Assembly (NCBI GenBank): GCA_949710005.1
Contig: OX453281.1
Location: 15,369,649 to 15,433,648 of the forward strand
Length of the DNA: 64,000 bases
Direction of reading: 5' to 3'
Origin: Ricordea florida
Lineage: Eukaryota > Cnidaria > Anthozoa > Corallimorpharia > Ricordeidae
Below, piece after piece: positions 12,549 through 26,214 of the stretch. The first letter of the stretch is position 1; each line of letters opens with the position of its first letter. A program made the translations under genes and the position numbers. The notes beneath the pieces are model-generated. The model did not search any database, was not told the DNA's origin, and saw only the letters and a program-made list of their open reading frames with translations.

Positions 12549-12992
12549 CTTGTCAAAGGAATTAAAGAAGAGAATGATTTGAGCGATAGACAGAACCACC
12601 AATGACATAATTTGGGACAGAAGTGAGTTGACTATCTCAGTAAAATAACAAACTAATACATTTACTGACATGATCACGATACCAAATATATCTTTACATC
12701 ACATTTTTCAAACACGAGTCCTCTTCAAAACGCAACTGTTAGAATTTCTGAACTATATCGAATAATATGTAATATGAACACACTACCGATTTTCAATTTT
12801 TAAGTCCCCCTACAATTTTCAAGACACGAGTCATATTCAAAAAACATTTGTTAGGAATTTCAAAACCATGCTGAACGTTAGAAGCGTGGTTTAACAAAAA
12901 GACAACGCATTTAGAGAAAATGCCACCAGATATTTTGACTTTCGAACAGTAACTGGAATAACTAAGTAATCAAGTAAAGTTCTTGTACTTAC

Positions 12993-13028
12993 AAAACGAA
13001 CCACAATTCTGGTAATTTCTGCTTCCAT
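12993..13028 (-). CDS. Possible short first exon upstream of the RING exon
   Basis: ATG at 13028 followed by 12 codons and a perfect GTAAGT donor, just downstream of a CCAAT-rich region. It ends in phase 0, whereas the RING exon needs one carried base, so the two are not simply joined. Kept as a hypothesis only. Confidence 0.22.
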
Positions 13029-13137
13029 TTTGTTTTCCTATCTTCTCTGCGTATACTCTTCTTCACAAAAGCGGGCTTCTTCGTAACAAGTGTGTTTTTT
13101 TTGCCGAGTCTGCTTTTCTCTACGATCCTGCTTAGTT

Positions 13138-13290
13138 CCCATTGGTTCGTTTACATGAATTATCATTGGTTAAACACCATGAAACAAGATTTGTCGTAAC
13201 CAATCAGAGATCAGTATATATTTTTTCGATCCATTTCTAGTGGAAGGTCGATAGATTTTTGACTCGGCCGTTGTAAAATATGGTTTCTTT
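13138..13290. promoter_or_regulatory. CCAAT-rich promoter-like module, copy 1
   Basis: Contains ATTGG/CCAAT elements on both strands (attggttcg, cattggtt, aaccaatcag) followed by tttttcgatcc and a gaaggtcg stretch. A diverged copy lies at about 14040-14190. It sits between a possible leftward exon (12993-13028) and an uncharacterised rightward ORF (13280-13483), so it could be bidirectional. Confidence 0.4.
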
Positions 13291-14039
13291 TGCACGAAAA
13301 ATTGATGAATTCTTTTTTAGTTTTGAAGATACAAACTCCCCTAGACCTTTATTAGTAGATTTCAAGAGGTGTTGCAAGAAAAATGTACGAACTTGTTATA
13401 TTAATGAACATCACGCCCAAAAACATCTGTCTGTCAATTCTGGGATAGACTTCAGAATACCCGTCCACTTATTTACATACTGATGAATAACAAAAGAGCC
13501 ATTGTGGTATACCTCGTTCGTCAAAAGCCCCCGACACATGTAAATGAAGTTGACGGGTATTCTGAAGTTGCTCGGAATTCTGTATACGAATAGATCCCAC
13601 TGAAGTTTTTAAGTAACGGACACGCAGTTCGAAGAACCTCTTACCAATTCGCAGGATACTTCTTTCTGATTTACACGAACTGTCTCAATGAAATGATGTG
13701 TTGTGTTCAGATTATGCTCACCGTTTAGCCGCTTTACTTTCAAGGATCCCAGTTAATTATGTTGCGTAATCTGCGCTCAAAAAGTTAAATGATGTACGCT
13801 CAAAGGTCTAATGAGAACTGCCACACAAATGCCTTTAATTGAACATGTAACTGCTCATATAATCGAATTGTGACTATCGAATCTATTACAGGGATTGAGG
13901 GTTTCATTCCAAAGAAATAGAAACTTTTTAACCAGGAGGTAAAATTTGCACTCGTTTAGTGAATGCTTCAAGTCAACCGAAAGATTGCATGCTAATTGCG
14001 CACAATAAAAGAACGGTACCTCTTAGGAAAACGGTAATT

Positions 14040-14190
14040 TTCTGATTGTCTTTACAAGATAAAGGTTAATTTTCATTGGTCAGTAGTCGAGGATTTTGAT
14101 TGGTTAAAACACATGCTTTTTCGATCCGTTTGTAGTTGAAGGTCGCTATGTTTTACGACGTCTTTGTAAAACAGGGTCTTATTTTGTTAG
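14040..14190. promoter_or_regulatory. CCAAT-rich promoter-like module, copy 2
   Basis: Diverged duplicate of 13138-13290: cattggtcag, gattggttaaaaca, then tttttcgatcc, gaaggtcg, and a shared ttgtaaaa-ggt-ttattttg tail running into an ORF at 14194. The downstream ORF (76 codons) has no recognised domain and is not similar to the ORF after copy 1. Confidence 0.35.
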
Positions 14191-14826
14191 AACATGGACT
14201 ACACAACCCCAAGTCATAATAGTCGAGGTTTCCATAGGTTTCAAAGACTTCGTTTCGAACAAATGAAATTTAAAAACCTGAAAGTGAAGGCAAACCTGAA
14301 ACGTATTTTGGTAGTGAGAGTTAACAAGTTTTCAAATTATTTTGCCAATTTCTTTATCCAAAACTTTAACCTGATTGGGGGGTTTTCGATCCTAAGTGTT
14401 TCCTTTACGTACGCATTTTCGTAATAAAAAGAGAGGCTCAAAGAGGTTTTTCCTTCAGTTGCGACGATGGCAAAGCGTGTTCACTTTAACTCTCGAGTAA
14501 AGCAAGCGTTTTATAATGGAAAGCGTAGGACCCGACGTTAAACATTAACTAACTTTTTTTGTTGTTGGGTCCCTCCTTGCTCCCAGGATTGTTCTCCGGT
14601 TTTCCTCCATCCTTTAAAACCAACACTTCCAAATTCCAATTCGAGCCAAGAATATTGGCAAAGATCCACCATGTGGATGTTTCTCTGCGAAAGCCTATTC
14701 ATTGCTTTTATTATTCATTATCTTTTATGAGCCAAATCTTTCGCTGTCAGACTCGACATGTGTTTTCCTTTTTTGTACTGGTGACGTTGCGATGCCACTA
14801 AATGGATTGAACGTATTTTCCTGGCC

Positions 14827-14913
14827 ATGACTATACTCTCCGCCCTTGGTACGCTCTTTTCCCTGGCTGGAACCATCATTGGTTGTATGCGAACATGCTG
14901 TGCCAGAAACCAG
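14827..14913 (+). CDS. Candidate transmembrane first exon
   Basis: ATG at 14827 opens 29 codons encoding one hydrophobic helix (LSALGTLFSLAGTIIGC) followed by a Cys/Arg-rich stop-transfer segment (CMRTCCARNQ) and a donor at CAG|GTAAAA. Such a helix followed by cysteines is common in tetraspan-like membrane proteins, but no family is assigned. An in-frame stop lies a short way upstream, which favours this as the start. No partner exon was found in the window. Confidence 0.32.
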
Positions 14914-15121
14914 GTAAAATTTAACCTTTTCACTGCTAAGACCTAAAGAAAATTTTTTTTACAGTGATCGCCATACACTGTCGTACATGCTGGTTTGGAG
15001 AATTTGTTCTCAGATCAATTCAATAACGTTGAATTGATCTTTTTAATTAAAAGAGAGATTTCTTTGACTCGATGGCAATTGAATTCCTAGCTTCAATTAG
15101 GGTAAGACTTTACCAGTTTGT

Positions 15122-15180
15122 TTTGATTTCGTCTTTTTTTTTTTGGGTGGGGGGGGGGGCAGGCGGAGGGGGGAAGATGA
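15122..15180. repeat. Poly-T/poly-G low-complexity tract
   Basis: A run of T followed by a long G-run and further GGG blocks (15150-15185). Several G-tracts are close enough to form a G-quadruplex on paper. It borders the left terminal repeat of the 15.2-16.8 kb element and is a likely place for assembly error. Confidence 0.6.
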
Positions 15181-15490
15181 GGGTGGGGTAATAATCAGTG
15201 GCAACCACGTTCCCAGGGCTTTTCCCTAGTAAAAAAAATGGCGGACGGGGAAAGGCCCTGGCATCGGCTGGTCACGTGTTCACTTTACACCCTGAAATCC
15301 TCGGTGTAATAAATTAGCGCTTTGCATATTCAAAAAGGCCAAAGCAAGATGGCGGAGAAGCGTGAAACTACGCCTTGTGAAATATCTGTGCTGAAACGAC
15401 TTTGATCGCCTTTAAATCGTTGTAGCTTTCATTCGTTACTTTTGAAGCCAATTTAAGTGAATTGTTTTGAATATTTACTAAAAGGGGAAG

Positions 15491-15781
15491 ATGTTGTTGC
15501 CGTTCTACCCACTGGTTTCAGCTGCTACCGAATTTCTTGCCTGTCAAGGCGGTCAAGAATATAGTGATAGTTTTTATCCTATGAACCCCATCATAGAGGA
15601 CCAACTTAAGGTGTTGCAGGATAGAGGAATCACTGCCGATGGTCTTCAGCTATTCCGAGACGAGCCGGAAGCGACCGACAGTTTATTTCATTCAGACGAA
15701 AGCAAGGCTAACGGATCGTTAAAAAATCCCAGTGCGAACCTACCGAATGGAGATATCCAGATTATGTTTACAAAGTTGTGA
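15491..15781 (+). CDS. Uncharacterised ORF, 96 aa
   Basis: Open frame with ATG start lying inside the TIR-bounded element. The encoded protein is acidic in its second half (repeated D/E, S, N) and has no recognised domain, signal peptide or membrane helix. It may be a remnant of the element's own gene or chance. Low confidence that it is expressed. Confidence 0.2.
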   Translation: MLLPFYPLVSAATEFLACQGGQEYSDSFYPMNPIIEDQLKVLQDRGITADGLQLFRDEPEATDSLFHSDESKANGSLKNPSANLPNGDIQIMFTKL

Positions 15782-15827
15782 CAGGCCTACACGACTCCCG
15801 CTGTTCGCAAGTGTGGTTTCTTTGCCT

Positions 15828-16275
15828 TTAGAGTTTGCATCTCACGGGCATGTCCTTGAGCGATTTTTCTCTTTTGTACAAGATGATGGGAGGCTCTTTG
15901 TATATCTCACGTAGTAAAGGTTGATCCTGTACTAAATGCCATTTGTTCAATGAGATTTTCTTTAAATTAGGCACCTCTGGGTGGTATTGTGTGACAAAAG
16001 GAAGAATAATATTGTGCGTTCTTTTATTTTTTTGAAGAGCTGGCTTTCTCTCTTCGAATTTCACTTCGGAGAGGAATTTATTTACAGGAGTATCTGGATA
16101 ACCTCTCGCGTAAAGGCGCGATGTGAATGCTTTAATATTTTCTTCAAAAGTATTTTTTGAAGACTAAGTTCGAAGCAGCCTAAGTGCTTCGCCTTTGACG
16201 AAACCTTTACTGACCCCTAGTAGGTGGCAGGAAGCGAAATGCGTGTACTGAAATGTTTCTGTCGGCTTGTAGTAA
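15828..16275 (-). pseudogene. Penelope-like element RT C-terminal region, broken
   Basis: Two minus-strand frames carry motifs I recognise from the segment between RT and GIY-YIG in Penelope-like elements: YKPTETFQYTHFASCH, GFVKGEALRLLRT, then FVTQYHPEVPNL, WHLVQDQPLL, EPPIILYKREKSLKD. The frames are out of register between about 16065 and 16170, and neither RT catalytic motifs nor the endonuclease is present. A dead fragment of about 450 bp. Family assignment is from memory of conserved motifs. Confidence 0.68.
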
Positions 16276-19200
16276 GTTCGCGCGTCAAGGATATATCTTT
16301 GTCTAAATCTATCGTACAACATTTGACAGGCTGTAGCTATCTCATCTGTGATAGCCAATTTCAAAGCTGCAAGCAATCTCTGGCAACGTTTCTTTATAAT
16401 ATCTGCCCAAATAAATGCTGGTTGTAAGTTCACTTTACCAAAAACACGAATCAAGCGACGGCTGTCGAATTCATCGCCGCAAAGACGACAAAATTCATAT
16501 CCGACATTCCGAATGTCGAATATGAATGTTTTTTTAAGTTAACTGCTCCATAAAATATGCGAAAAACTGGACTTGCTGTGACACGTGGAGATATTCTTGC
16601 AACCTTCTCAAAAATATTCTATGACAAGTAGAATTTAAGAAAACTCCAGCAACCACTGAAAATGCAGAATTAACCGAAGGAATTCATACATTAGTTTTTC
16701 AATGAATATTTAAGATGAACACGTGACCAGCCGATGCCAGGGCCTTTTCCCGTCCGCCATTTTTCTTTCTAGGGAAAAGACCTGGGAACGAGACTGAATC
16801 AGGGGGGTAAGTTGGCGACTCATTTTTTAATGTTTTATCTATATATATTAGTAGGATATAGACTAAGGTTTATATAACCAATAAAATTTTGATTGCAACG
16901 ATTAGCTTTCCATGTGATTTAAGAAAAGAACGTTTTGTATGATACGCATGCGCACTTCACACGTATTGCCTATAGCCCTTACAATGAAAGTAATTCTGCC
17001 ATATCTCGTCCTGCAGAATCTTTGCAATGTTAAAACTTTGCAGATTTGTAGGATTACGAAAGGGCAATATCTATGTAGAAAGTCAAATTGATTGTAATTC
17101 GCAATCGCACTGTATTTTGGCTGTCAAGATATTTGCTTAAGACAGCTGATTCTATAGTATGCTGCTCAGACAGTACTCAAGTTCATCAAATCAGTACTTA
17201 TTACACAGATTGGGGATGAACATGCAATTTTCACCATGTTCTAGCATTTTAAAATGTAATTTAAAATCAAAGTTATTTCGTGATTGTAGTCATTATTAAA
17301 GACAAGATAAAATACCAACAGGTGGTTGCAAGAAACGTCAGCCTTACAGATTTTGGTTAAAACACCATATAAGTGATTGTATGGGCAGAAGGACCGTTAT
17401 CTATGGGGGTAAGTTATCGAATCATTTTGAATCTTTAATCTATTTGTAATAGTAGGATATACACTAAGGTTTAGATAACGAATAAAATTTTGATTGCAAC
17501 GATTAGGTTTCCATGTAATGTAAGAAAAGAACGTTATCTATCATACGCATGCGCACTTCATACATATTGTCCTATAGCCCTTTCAATGAAAGTAATTCTA
17601 TCATATGTCGTCCTGAAGAACTCTCGCAATTCTGAAAGTTTGCAGATTTGTAGTATTACAAAAGGGCAATATCTACGTAGAAAGTCAAATTGATTCGCAA
17701 TCGTATTGTATTTTGGCTGTCAACATATTTGCTAAAGACAGCTGATTCTATAGCATACTGCTCAGACAGAACTCAAGTTCATTAAATCAGTCCTCCATAC
17801 ACAGATTGGGAATGAACATGCAATTTTCACCATCTTTTAGCATTTAAAAATGTAATTTAAAATTCATGTCATATTGTAATTGTAGTCATTAGTAAAGACA
17901 AGCTAAAATACTAAGAGGTGGCTGCCAAGAAACTCAGCCTTAGAGATTTTGGTCAAAACAACATTTAAGAGATTGTATGGGCAGAATTACCGTCATCTGG
18001 GAGGGAATGGTAAGTTATCGAATCATTTTGTAAGTTTTTTTCTATATGTAATAGTAGGATATAGACTAAGGCTTAGACAACGAATAAAACTTTGATTGCA
18101 ACGATTAGATTTCCATGTGATTTAAGAAAAGAACGTTTTTTCTAATACGCATGCGCATTTCATACATATTGCCTATAGCCCTTACAATAAAAGTAATTCT
18201 ACAATATCTCGTCCTGGAGAACCTTTGCAATGCTAAAACTTTGCAGATTTGCAGTATTACGAACGGGCAATATCTACGTAGAAAGTCAAATTAATTGTAA
18301 TTCGCAAACCTATTGTATTTTGGCTGTCAAGATATTTGCTTAAGACAGCTGATTCTATAGCATACTACTACTTAGAGAGTACTCAAGTTCATCAAATCAG
18401 TCCTCAATACAACGATTAGGAATGAACATGCAATTTTCACCATCTTTTAGCATTTAAAACGTAATTTAAAATCCATGTTTTGTCCTAATTGCAGTCATTA
18501 TTGAGGACAAGATAAAATACCGAGAGGTGGTTGCAAAGAAAGTCAGCCTTACAGATTTTAGTTAACACACCATATATTATTGCCTATAGCCCTTACAATG
18601 AAAGTAATTCTACGATATCTCGTCCTGAAGAATCTTTGAAATGCTAAAACGTTGCAGATTTGTAGTATTAGGAAAGGGCAATATCTACGTAGAAAGTCAA
18701 ATTGATTGTAATTCGCAATCGTATTGTATTTTGGCTGTAAAGATATTTGCTTAAGACAGCTGATTCTATGGCATACTGCTCAGACGGTACTCAACTTAAT
18801 CAAATCAGTCCTCATTACACAGATTAGGAATGAACATGCAATTTTCACCATCTTGCAGCATTCAAAACGTAATTTAAAATCCATGTTATGTCGTTATTGT
18901 AGTCATTATTAAAGACGAGATAAAATACCATGAGATGGTTGCAAGGAAAGTCAGCATTGCAGATTTTGGTTAAGACACCCTATAAGAGTTTGTATTGGCA
19001 GAAGGACCTTCATCAATAGGGGTAAATTATCAAATCATTTTGAATGTTTTATCTATTTGTAATAGTAGGATATACACTAAGGTTTAGATAACGAGTAAAA
19101 TTTTGATTGCAACGATTAGATTTCCATGCGATGTAAGGAAAGAACGTTTTGTTTCATACGCATGCGCACTTCATACATATTGCCTATAGCCCTTAAAATG

Positions 19201-22200
19201 AAAGTAATTCTACGGTATCTATTCCTGCAGAATCCTTGCAATGCTGATTCGTTGCATATTTGTAATTCGCAATCGTATTGTATTTTGGCTGTCAAGATAT
19301 TTGCTTCAGACAGCTAATTCTATAGCATACTGCTCAGACAGTACTCAAGTTCATCAAATCAGTCCTCGTTACACAGATTAGGGATGAACATGCAATTTTC
19401 ACCATCTTGTAGCATTTAAAACGTAATTTAAAATCCATGTTATGTCGTGATTGTAGTCATTATTGAAGACAAGATAAAGTACCAAGAGGTGGTTGCAAGG
19501 AATGTCAGCTTGCAGATTTTGGTTAAAACACCATATAAGAGTTTGTATGGGCAGAAGGACCCTCATCTATGCGGGGTAAGATATGGAATCATTTTGAATG
19601 TTTTATCTATTTGTAATAATAGGATATACACTAAGGTTTAGATAACGAGTAAAATTTTGATTGCAACGATTAGATTTCCATGTGATGTAAGGAAAGAACG
19701 TTTTCTATCATACGCATGCACACTTCAAAATTACTGCCTATAGCCCTTACAATAAAATTAATTCTACGATATCTCATCCTGCAGAATCTTTGCAATGCTG
19801 AAACATTGCAGATTTGTAGTATTACGAAATGGCAATATCTACGTAGAAAGTCAAATTGATTGTAATTCGCAATCGTATTGTATTTTGGCTGTCAAGATAT
19901 TTGCTTCAGACAGCTGATTCTATAGCATACTCCTTAGACAGTACTCAAGTTCATCAAATCAGTCCTCATTACACAGATTAGGGATGAACATGCAGTTTTT
20001 ACCATCTTGTAGAATTTAAAACGTAATTTAAAATCCATGTTATGTCGTGATTGTAGTCATTATAGAAGACAAGATAAAATAGCAAGAGGTGGTTGCAAGG
20101 AAAGTCAGCCTTACAGATTTTGGTTAAAACACGATATAAGAGATTTTATAGGCAGAAGGACCGTCATCTGTGGGGTAAATTATGGAATCATTTTCAATGT
20201 CTTATCTATTTGAAATAGGAGGATATACACTAAGGTTTAGATAACAAGTAAGATTTTGATTGCAACGATTAGATTTCCCTGTGATGTAAGGAAAGAACGT
20301 TTTCTATCATACGCATGCGCACTTTATATATATTGCGTATAGCCCTTACAATGAAAGTCATTCTACGATATCTCGTCCTGCAGAATCTTTGCAATGCTGA
20401 AACGTTGCAGATTTGTAGTATAACGAAATGGCAATATCTACGTAGAAAGTCAAATTCATTGTAATTCGCAATCGTATTGTATTTTGCCTGTCAAGATATT
20501 AATTTTGCTTAAGACAGCTGATTCTATAGCATACTGCTTAGACAGTACTCAAGTTCATCAAATCAGTCCTCATTACACAGATTAGGGATGAACATGTAAT
20601 TTTCTCCATCTTGTAGCATTTGAAAGGTAATTTAAAATCCATGTTATGTCGTGATTGTAGTCAGTATTGAAGACAAGATAAAATAGCAAGAGGTTGTTGC
20701 AAGGAAAATCAGCCTTACAGATTTTGGTTAAAACTCCATATAAGAGATTGCAAGGGCAGAAGGACCGTCATCTATGGAGGTAAGTTATCGAATCATTTTG
20801 AATGTTTTATCTATTTGTAATAGTAGGATATACACTAAGGTTTAGATAACGAGTAAAATTTTGATTGCAACGATTAGATTTCCATGTGATGTAAGGAAAG
20901 AACATTTTCTATCATTCGCATGCGCACTTCATATATATTGCTTATAGCCCTTACAATGAAAGTCATTCTACGAAATCTCGTCATGCAGAATCTTTGCAAT
21001 GTTGAAACCTTGCAGATTTTTAGTATTACGAAGGGGCAATATCTACGTAGAAAGTCAAATTGATTGTAATTCGCAATCGTATTGTATTTTGCCTGTCAAG
21101 ATATTTGCTTCAGACAGCTGATTCTATAGCATACTCCTCAGACAGTACTCAAGTTCATCAAATCAGTCCTCATTACACAGATTAGGGATGAACATGCAGT
21201 TTTTACCATTTAGTACCATTTAAAAGGTAATTTAAAATCCATGTTATGTCGTGATTGTAGTCATTATAGAAGACAAGATAAAATAGCAAGAGGTGGTTGC
21301 AAGGAAAGTCAGCCTTACAGATTTTGGTTAAAACACGGTATAAGAGATTTTATAGGCAGAAAGACCGTCATCTGTGGGGTAAATTATCGAATCATTTTGA
21401 ATGTTTTATTTATTTGCAATAGTAGGATATACACTAAGGCTTAGATAACGAGTAAAATTTTGATTGCAACGATTAGATTTCAATGTGATGTAAGGAAAGA
21501 ACGTTTTCAATCATACGCATGCGCACTTCATACATATTGCCTATAGCCCTTACAATGAAAGTCATTCTACGATACCTCGTCCTGCAGAATTTTTGCAATG
21601 CTGAAACGCTGCAGATTTGTAGTATTACAAAAGGGCAATATGTACTTAGAAAGTCAAATTGATTGTAATTCGCAATCGTATTGTATTTTGGCTGTCAAGA
21701 TATTTGCTTGAGACAGCTGATTCTATAGCATACTCCTTAGACAGTACTCAAGTTCATCAAATCAGTCCTCATTACACAGATTAGGGATGAACATGCAGTT
21801 TTTACCATCTTGTAGAATTTAAAACGTAATTTAAAATCCATGTTATGTCGTGATTGTAGTCATTATAGAAGACAAGATAAAATAGCAAGAGGTGGTTGCA
21901 AGGAAAGTCCGCCTTACAGATTTTGGTTAAAACACGATATAAGAGATTTTATAGGCAGAAGGACCGTCATCTGTGGGGTAAATTATGGAATCATTTTCAA
22001 TGTCTTATCTATTTGAAATAGTAGGATATACACTAAGGTTTAGATAACGAGTAGGATTTTGATTGCAACGATTAGATTTCCCTGTGATGTAAGGAAAGAA
22101 CGTTTTCTATCATACGCATTCGCACTTCATATATATTGCGTATAGCCCTTACAATGAAAGTCATTCTACGATATCTCGTCCTGCAGAATCTTTGCAATGC

Positions 22201-24526
22201 TGAAACGTTGCAGATTTGTAGTATTACGAAATGGCAATATCTACGTGGAAAGTCAAATTTATTGTAATTCGCAATCGTATTGTATTTTGCTTGTCAAGAT
22301 ATTAATTTTGCTTAAGACAGCTGATTCTATAGCATACTGCTCAGACAGTACTCAAGTTCATCAAATCAGTCCTCATTACACAGATTAGGGATGAACATGT
22401 AATTTTCTCCATCTTGTAGCATTTGAAAGGTAATTTAAAATCCATGTTATGTCGTGATTGTAGTCATTATTGAAGACAAGATAAAATAGCAAGAGGTTGT
22501 TGCAAGGAAAGTCAGCCTTACAGATTTTGGTTAAAACTCCATATAAGAGATTGCATGGGCAGAAGGACCGTCATCTATGAAGGTAAGTTATCGAATCATT
22601 TTGAATGTTTTATCTATTTGTAATAGTAGGATATACACTAAGGTTTAGATAACGAGTAAAATTTTGATTGCAAAGATTAGATTTCCATGTGATGTAAGGA
22701 AAGAACGTTTTCAATCATACGCATGCGCACTTCATACATATTGCCTATAGCCCTTACAATGAAAGACATTCTACGATACCTCGTCCTGCAGAATTTTTGC
22801 AATGCTGAAACGTTGCAGATTTGTAGTATTACGAAAGGGCAATATCTACGTAGAAAGTCAAATTGATTGTAATTCGCAATCGTATTGAATTTTTGCTGTC
22901 AAGATATTTGCTTCAGACAGCTGATTTTATAGCATACTCCTTAGACAGTACTCAAGTTCATCAAATCAGTCCTCATTACACAGATTAGGGATGAACATGC
23001 AGTTTTTACCATCTTGTAGAATTTAAAACGTAATTTAAAATCCATGTTATGTCGTGATTGTAGTCATTATAGAAGACAAGATAAAATAGCAAGAGGTGGT
23101 TGCAAGGAAAGTCAGCCTTACAGATTTTGGTTAAAACACGATATAAGAGATTTTATAGGCAGAAGGACCGTCATCTGTGGGGTAAATTATGGAATCATTT
23201 TCAATGTCTTAGCTATTTGAAATAGTAGGATATACACTAAGGTGTAGATAACGAGTAGGATTTTGATTGCAACGATTAGATTTCCCTGTGATGTAAGGAA
23301 AGAACGTTTTCTATCATACGCATGCGCACTTCATATATATTGCGTATAGCCCTTACAATGAAAGTCATTCTACGATATCTCGTCCTGCAGAATCTTTGCA
23401 ATGCTGAAACGTTGCAGATTTGTAGTATAACAAAATGGCAATATCTACGTAGAAAGTCAAATTCATTGTAATTCGCAATCGTATTGTATTTTGCCTGTCA
23501 AGATATTAATTTTGCTTAAGACAGCTGATTCTATAGCATACTGCTTAGACAGTACTCAAGTTCATCAAATCAGTCCTCATTACACAGATTAGGGATGAAC
23601 ATGTAATTTTCTCCATCTTGTAGCATTTGAAAGATAATTTAAAATCCATGTTATGTCGTGATTGTAGTCATTATTGAAGACAAGATAAAATAGCAAGAGG
23701 TTGTTGCAAGGAAAGTCAGCCTTACAGATTTTGGTTAAAACTCCATATAAGAGATTGCATGGGCAGAAGGACCGTCATCTATGGAGGTAAGTTATCGAAT
23801 CATTTTGAATGTTTTATCTATTTGTAATAGTAGGATATACACTAAGGTTTAGAGAACGAGTAAAATTTTGATTGCAAAGATTAGATTTCCATGTGATGTA
23901 AGGAAAGAACGTTTTCTATCATGCGCATGCACACTTCATATATATTACGTATAGCCCTTACAATGAAAGTCATTCTACGATATCTCGTCCTGTAGAATCT
24001 TTGCAATGCTGAAACGTTGCAGATTTGTAGTATAACGAAATTGCAATATCTACGTAGAAAGTCAAATTGATTGTAATTCGCAATCGTATTGTATTTTGCC
24101 TGTCAAGATATTAATTTTGCTTAAGACAGCTGATTCTATAGCATACTGCTTAGACAGTACTCAAGTTCATCAAATCAGTCCTCATTACACCGATTAGGGA
24201 TGAACATGTAATTTTCTCCATCTTTTAGCATTTGAAAGGTAATTTAAAATCCATGTTATGTTGTGATTGTAGTCATTATTGAAGAGAAGATAAAATAGCA
24301 AGAGGTTGTTGCAAGGAAAGTCAGCCTTACAGATTTTGGTTAAAACTCCATATAAGAGATTGCATGGGCAGAAGGACCGTCATCTATGGAGGTAAGTTAT
24401 CGAATCATTTTGAATGTTTTATCTATTTGTAATAGTAGGATATACACTAAGGTTGAGATAACGAGTAAAATTTTGATTGCGACGATTAGATTTCCATGTG
24501 ATGTAAGGAAAGAACGTTTTCTATCA

Positions 24527-24538
24527 TGCGCATGCGCA
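24527..24538. promoter_or_regulatory. Perfect NRF1-type palindrome (representative)
   Basis: TGCGCATGCGCA, identical to the palindromic form of the animal NRF1 site (YGCGCAYGCGCR). Perfect copies also occur at 26327, 28734 and 29334. Most other monomers have tACGCATGCGCa, one base off. Binding and function are inferred from the motif only. Confidence 0.5.
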
Positions 24539-26214
24539 CTTTATATATATTGCTTATAGCCCTTACAATGAAACTCATTCTACGAAATCTCGTCATGCAG
24601 AATCTTTGCAATGCTGAAACCTTGCAGATTTGTAGTATTACGAAAGGGCAATATCTACGTAGAAAGTCAAATTGATTGTAATTCGCAATCGTAATGTATT
24701 TTGGCTGTCAAGATATTTGCTTAAGACAGCTGATTCTATAGCATACTCCTCAGACAGTGCTCAAGTTCATCAAACAAGTCCTTATTACACAGATTAGGGA
24801 TGAACATGCAGTTTTTACGATCTTGTAGCATTTAAAACGTAATTTAAAATCCATGTTATGTCGTGATTGTAGTCATTATAGAAGACAAGATAAAATAGCA
24901 AGAGGTGGTTGCAAGGAAAGTCAGCATCACAGATTTTGGTTAAAACACGATATGAGATTTTATAGGAAGAAATACCGTCATCTGTGGGGTAAATTATCGA
25001 ATCATTTTGAATATTTTATCCATTTGCAATAGTAGGATATACACTAACGCTTAGATAACGAGTAAAATTTTGATTGCAACGATTAGATTTCCATGTGATG
25101 GAAGGAAAGAACGTTTCAATCATACGCATGCGCACTTCATGCATATTGCCTATAGCCCTTATAATGAAAGTCATTCTACGATACCTCGTCCTGCAGAATT
25201 TTTGCAATGCTGAAACGTTGCAGATTTGTAGTATTTCGAAAGGGCAATATCTACGTAGAAAGTCAAATTGATTGTAATTCGCAATCGTATTGTATTTTGG
25301 CTGTCAAGATATTTGCTTAAGACAGCTGATTCTATAGCATACTCCTTAGACAGTACTCAAGTTCATCAAATCAGTCCTTATTACACAGATTAGGGATGAA
25401 CATGCAGTTTTTACCATCTTGTAGCATTTAAAACGTAATTTAAAATCCATGTTATGTCGTGATTGTAGTCATTATAGAAGACAAGATAAAATAGCAAGAG
25501 GTGGTTGCAAGGAAAGTCCGCCTTACAGATTTTGGTTAAAACACGATATAAGAGATTTTATAGGCAGAAGGACCGTCATCTGTGGGGTAAATTATGGAAT
25601 CATTTTCAATGTCTTATCTATTTGAAATAGTAGGATATACACTAAGGTTTAGATAACGAGTAGGATTTTGATTGCAACGATTAGATTTTCCTGTGATGTA
25701 AGGAAAGAACGTTTTCTATCATACGCATGCGCACTTCATATATATTGCGTATAGCCCTTACAATGAAAGTCATTCTACGATATCTCGTCCTGCAGAATCT
25801 TTGCAATGCTGAAACGTTGCAGATTTGTAGTATAACGAAATGGCAATATCTACGTAGAAAGTCAAATTCATTGTAATTCGCAATCGTATTGTATTTTGGC
25901 TGTCAAGATATTAATTTTGCTTAAGACAGCTGATTCTATAGCATACTGCTTAGACAGTACTCAAGTTCATCAAATCAGTCCTCATTACACAGATTAGGGA
26001 TGAACATGTAATTTTCTCCATCTTGTAGCATTTGAAAGGTAATTTAAATTCCATGTTATGTCGTGATTGTAGTCATTATTGAAGACAAGATAAAATAGCA
26101 AGAGGTTGTTGCAAGGAAAGTCAGCCTTACAGATTTTGGTTGAAACTCCATATAAGAGATTGCACGGGCAGAAGGACCGTCATCTATGGAGGTAAGTTAT
26201 CGAATCATTTTGAA

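Larger units (their letters stand above)
15208..16790. mobile_element. TIR-bounded element (about 1.6 kb) containing a Penelope-like fragment
   Basis: The 75-bp left end (15208-15282, cgttcccagggcttttccct...gtcacgtgttca) is repeated inverted at 16716-16790 with few mismatches. The enclosed DNA holds an uncharacterised 96-codon ORF (15491-15781) and a broken Penelope-like RT C-terminus on the minus strand. The outer sequence cgttcccagg resembles the ends of abundant cnidarian repeats that I remember but cannot name. The right end abuts the satellite array within about 12 bp. Confidence 0.72.
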
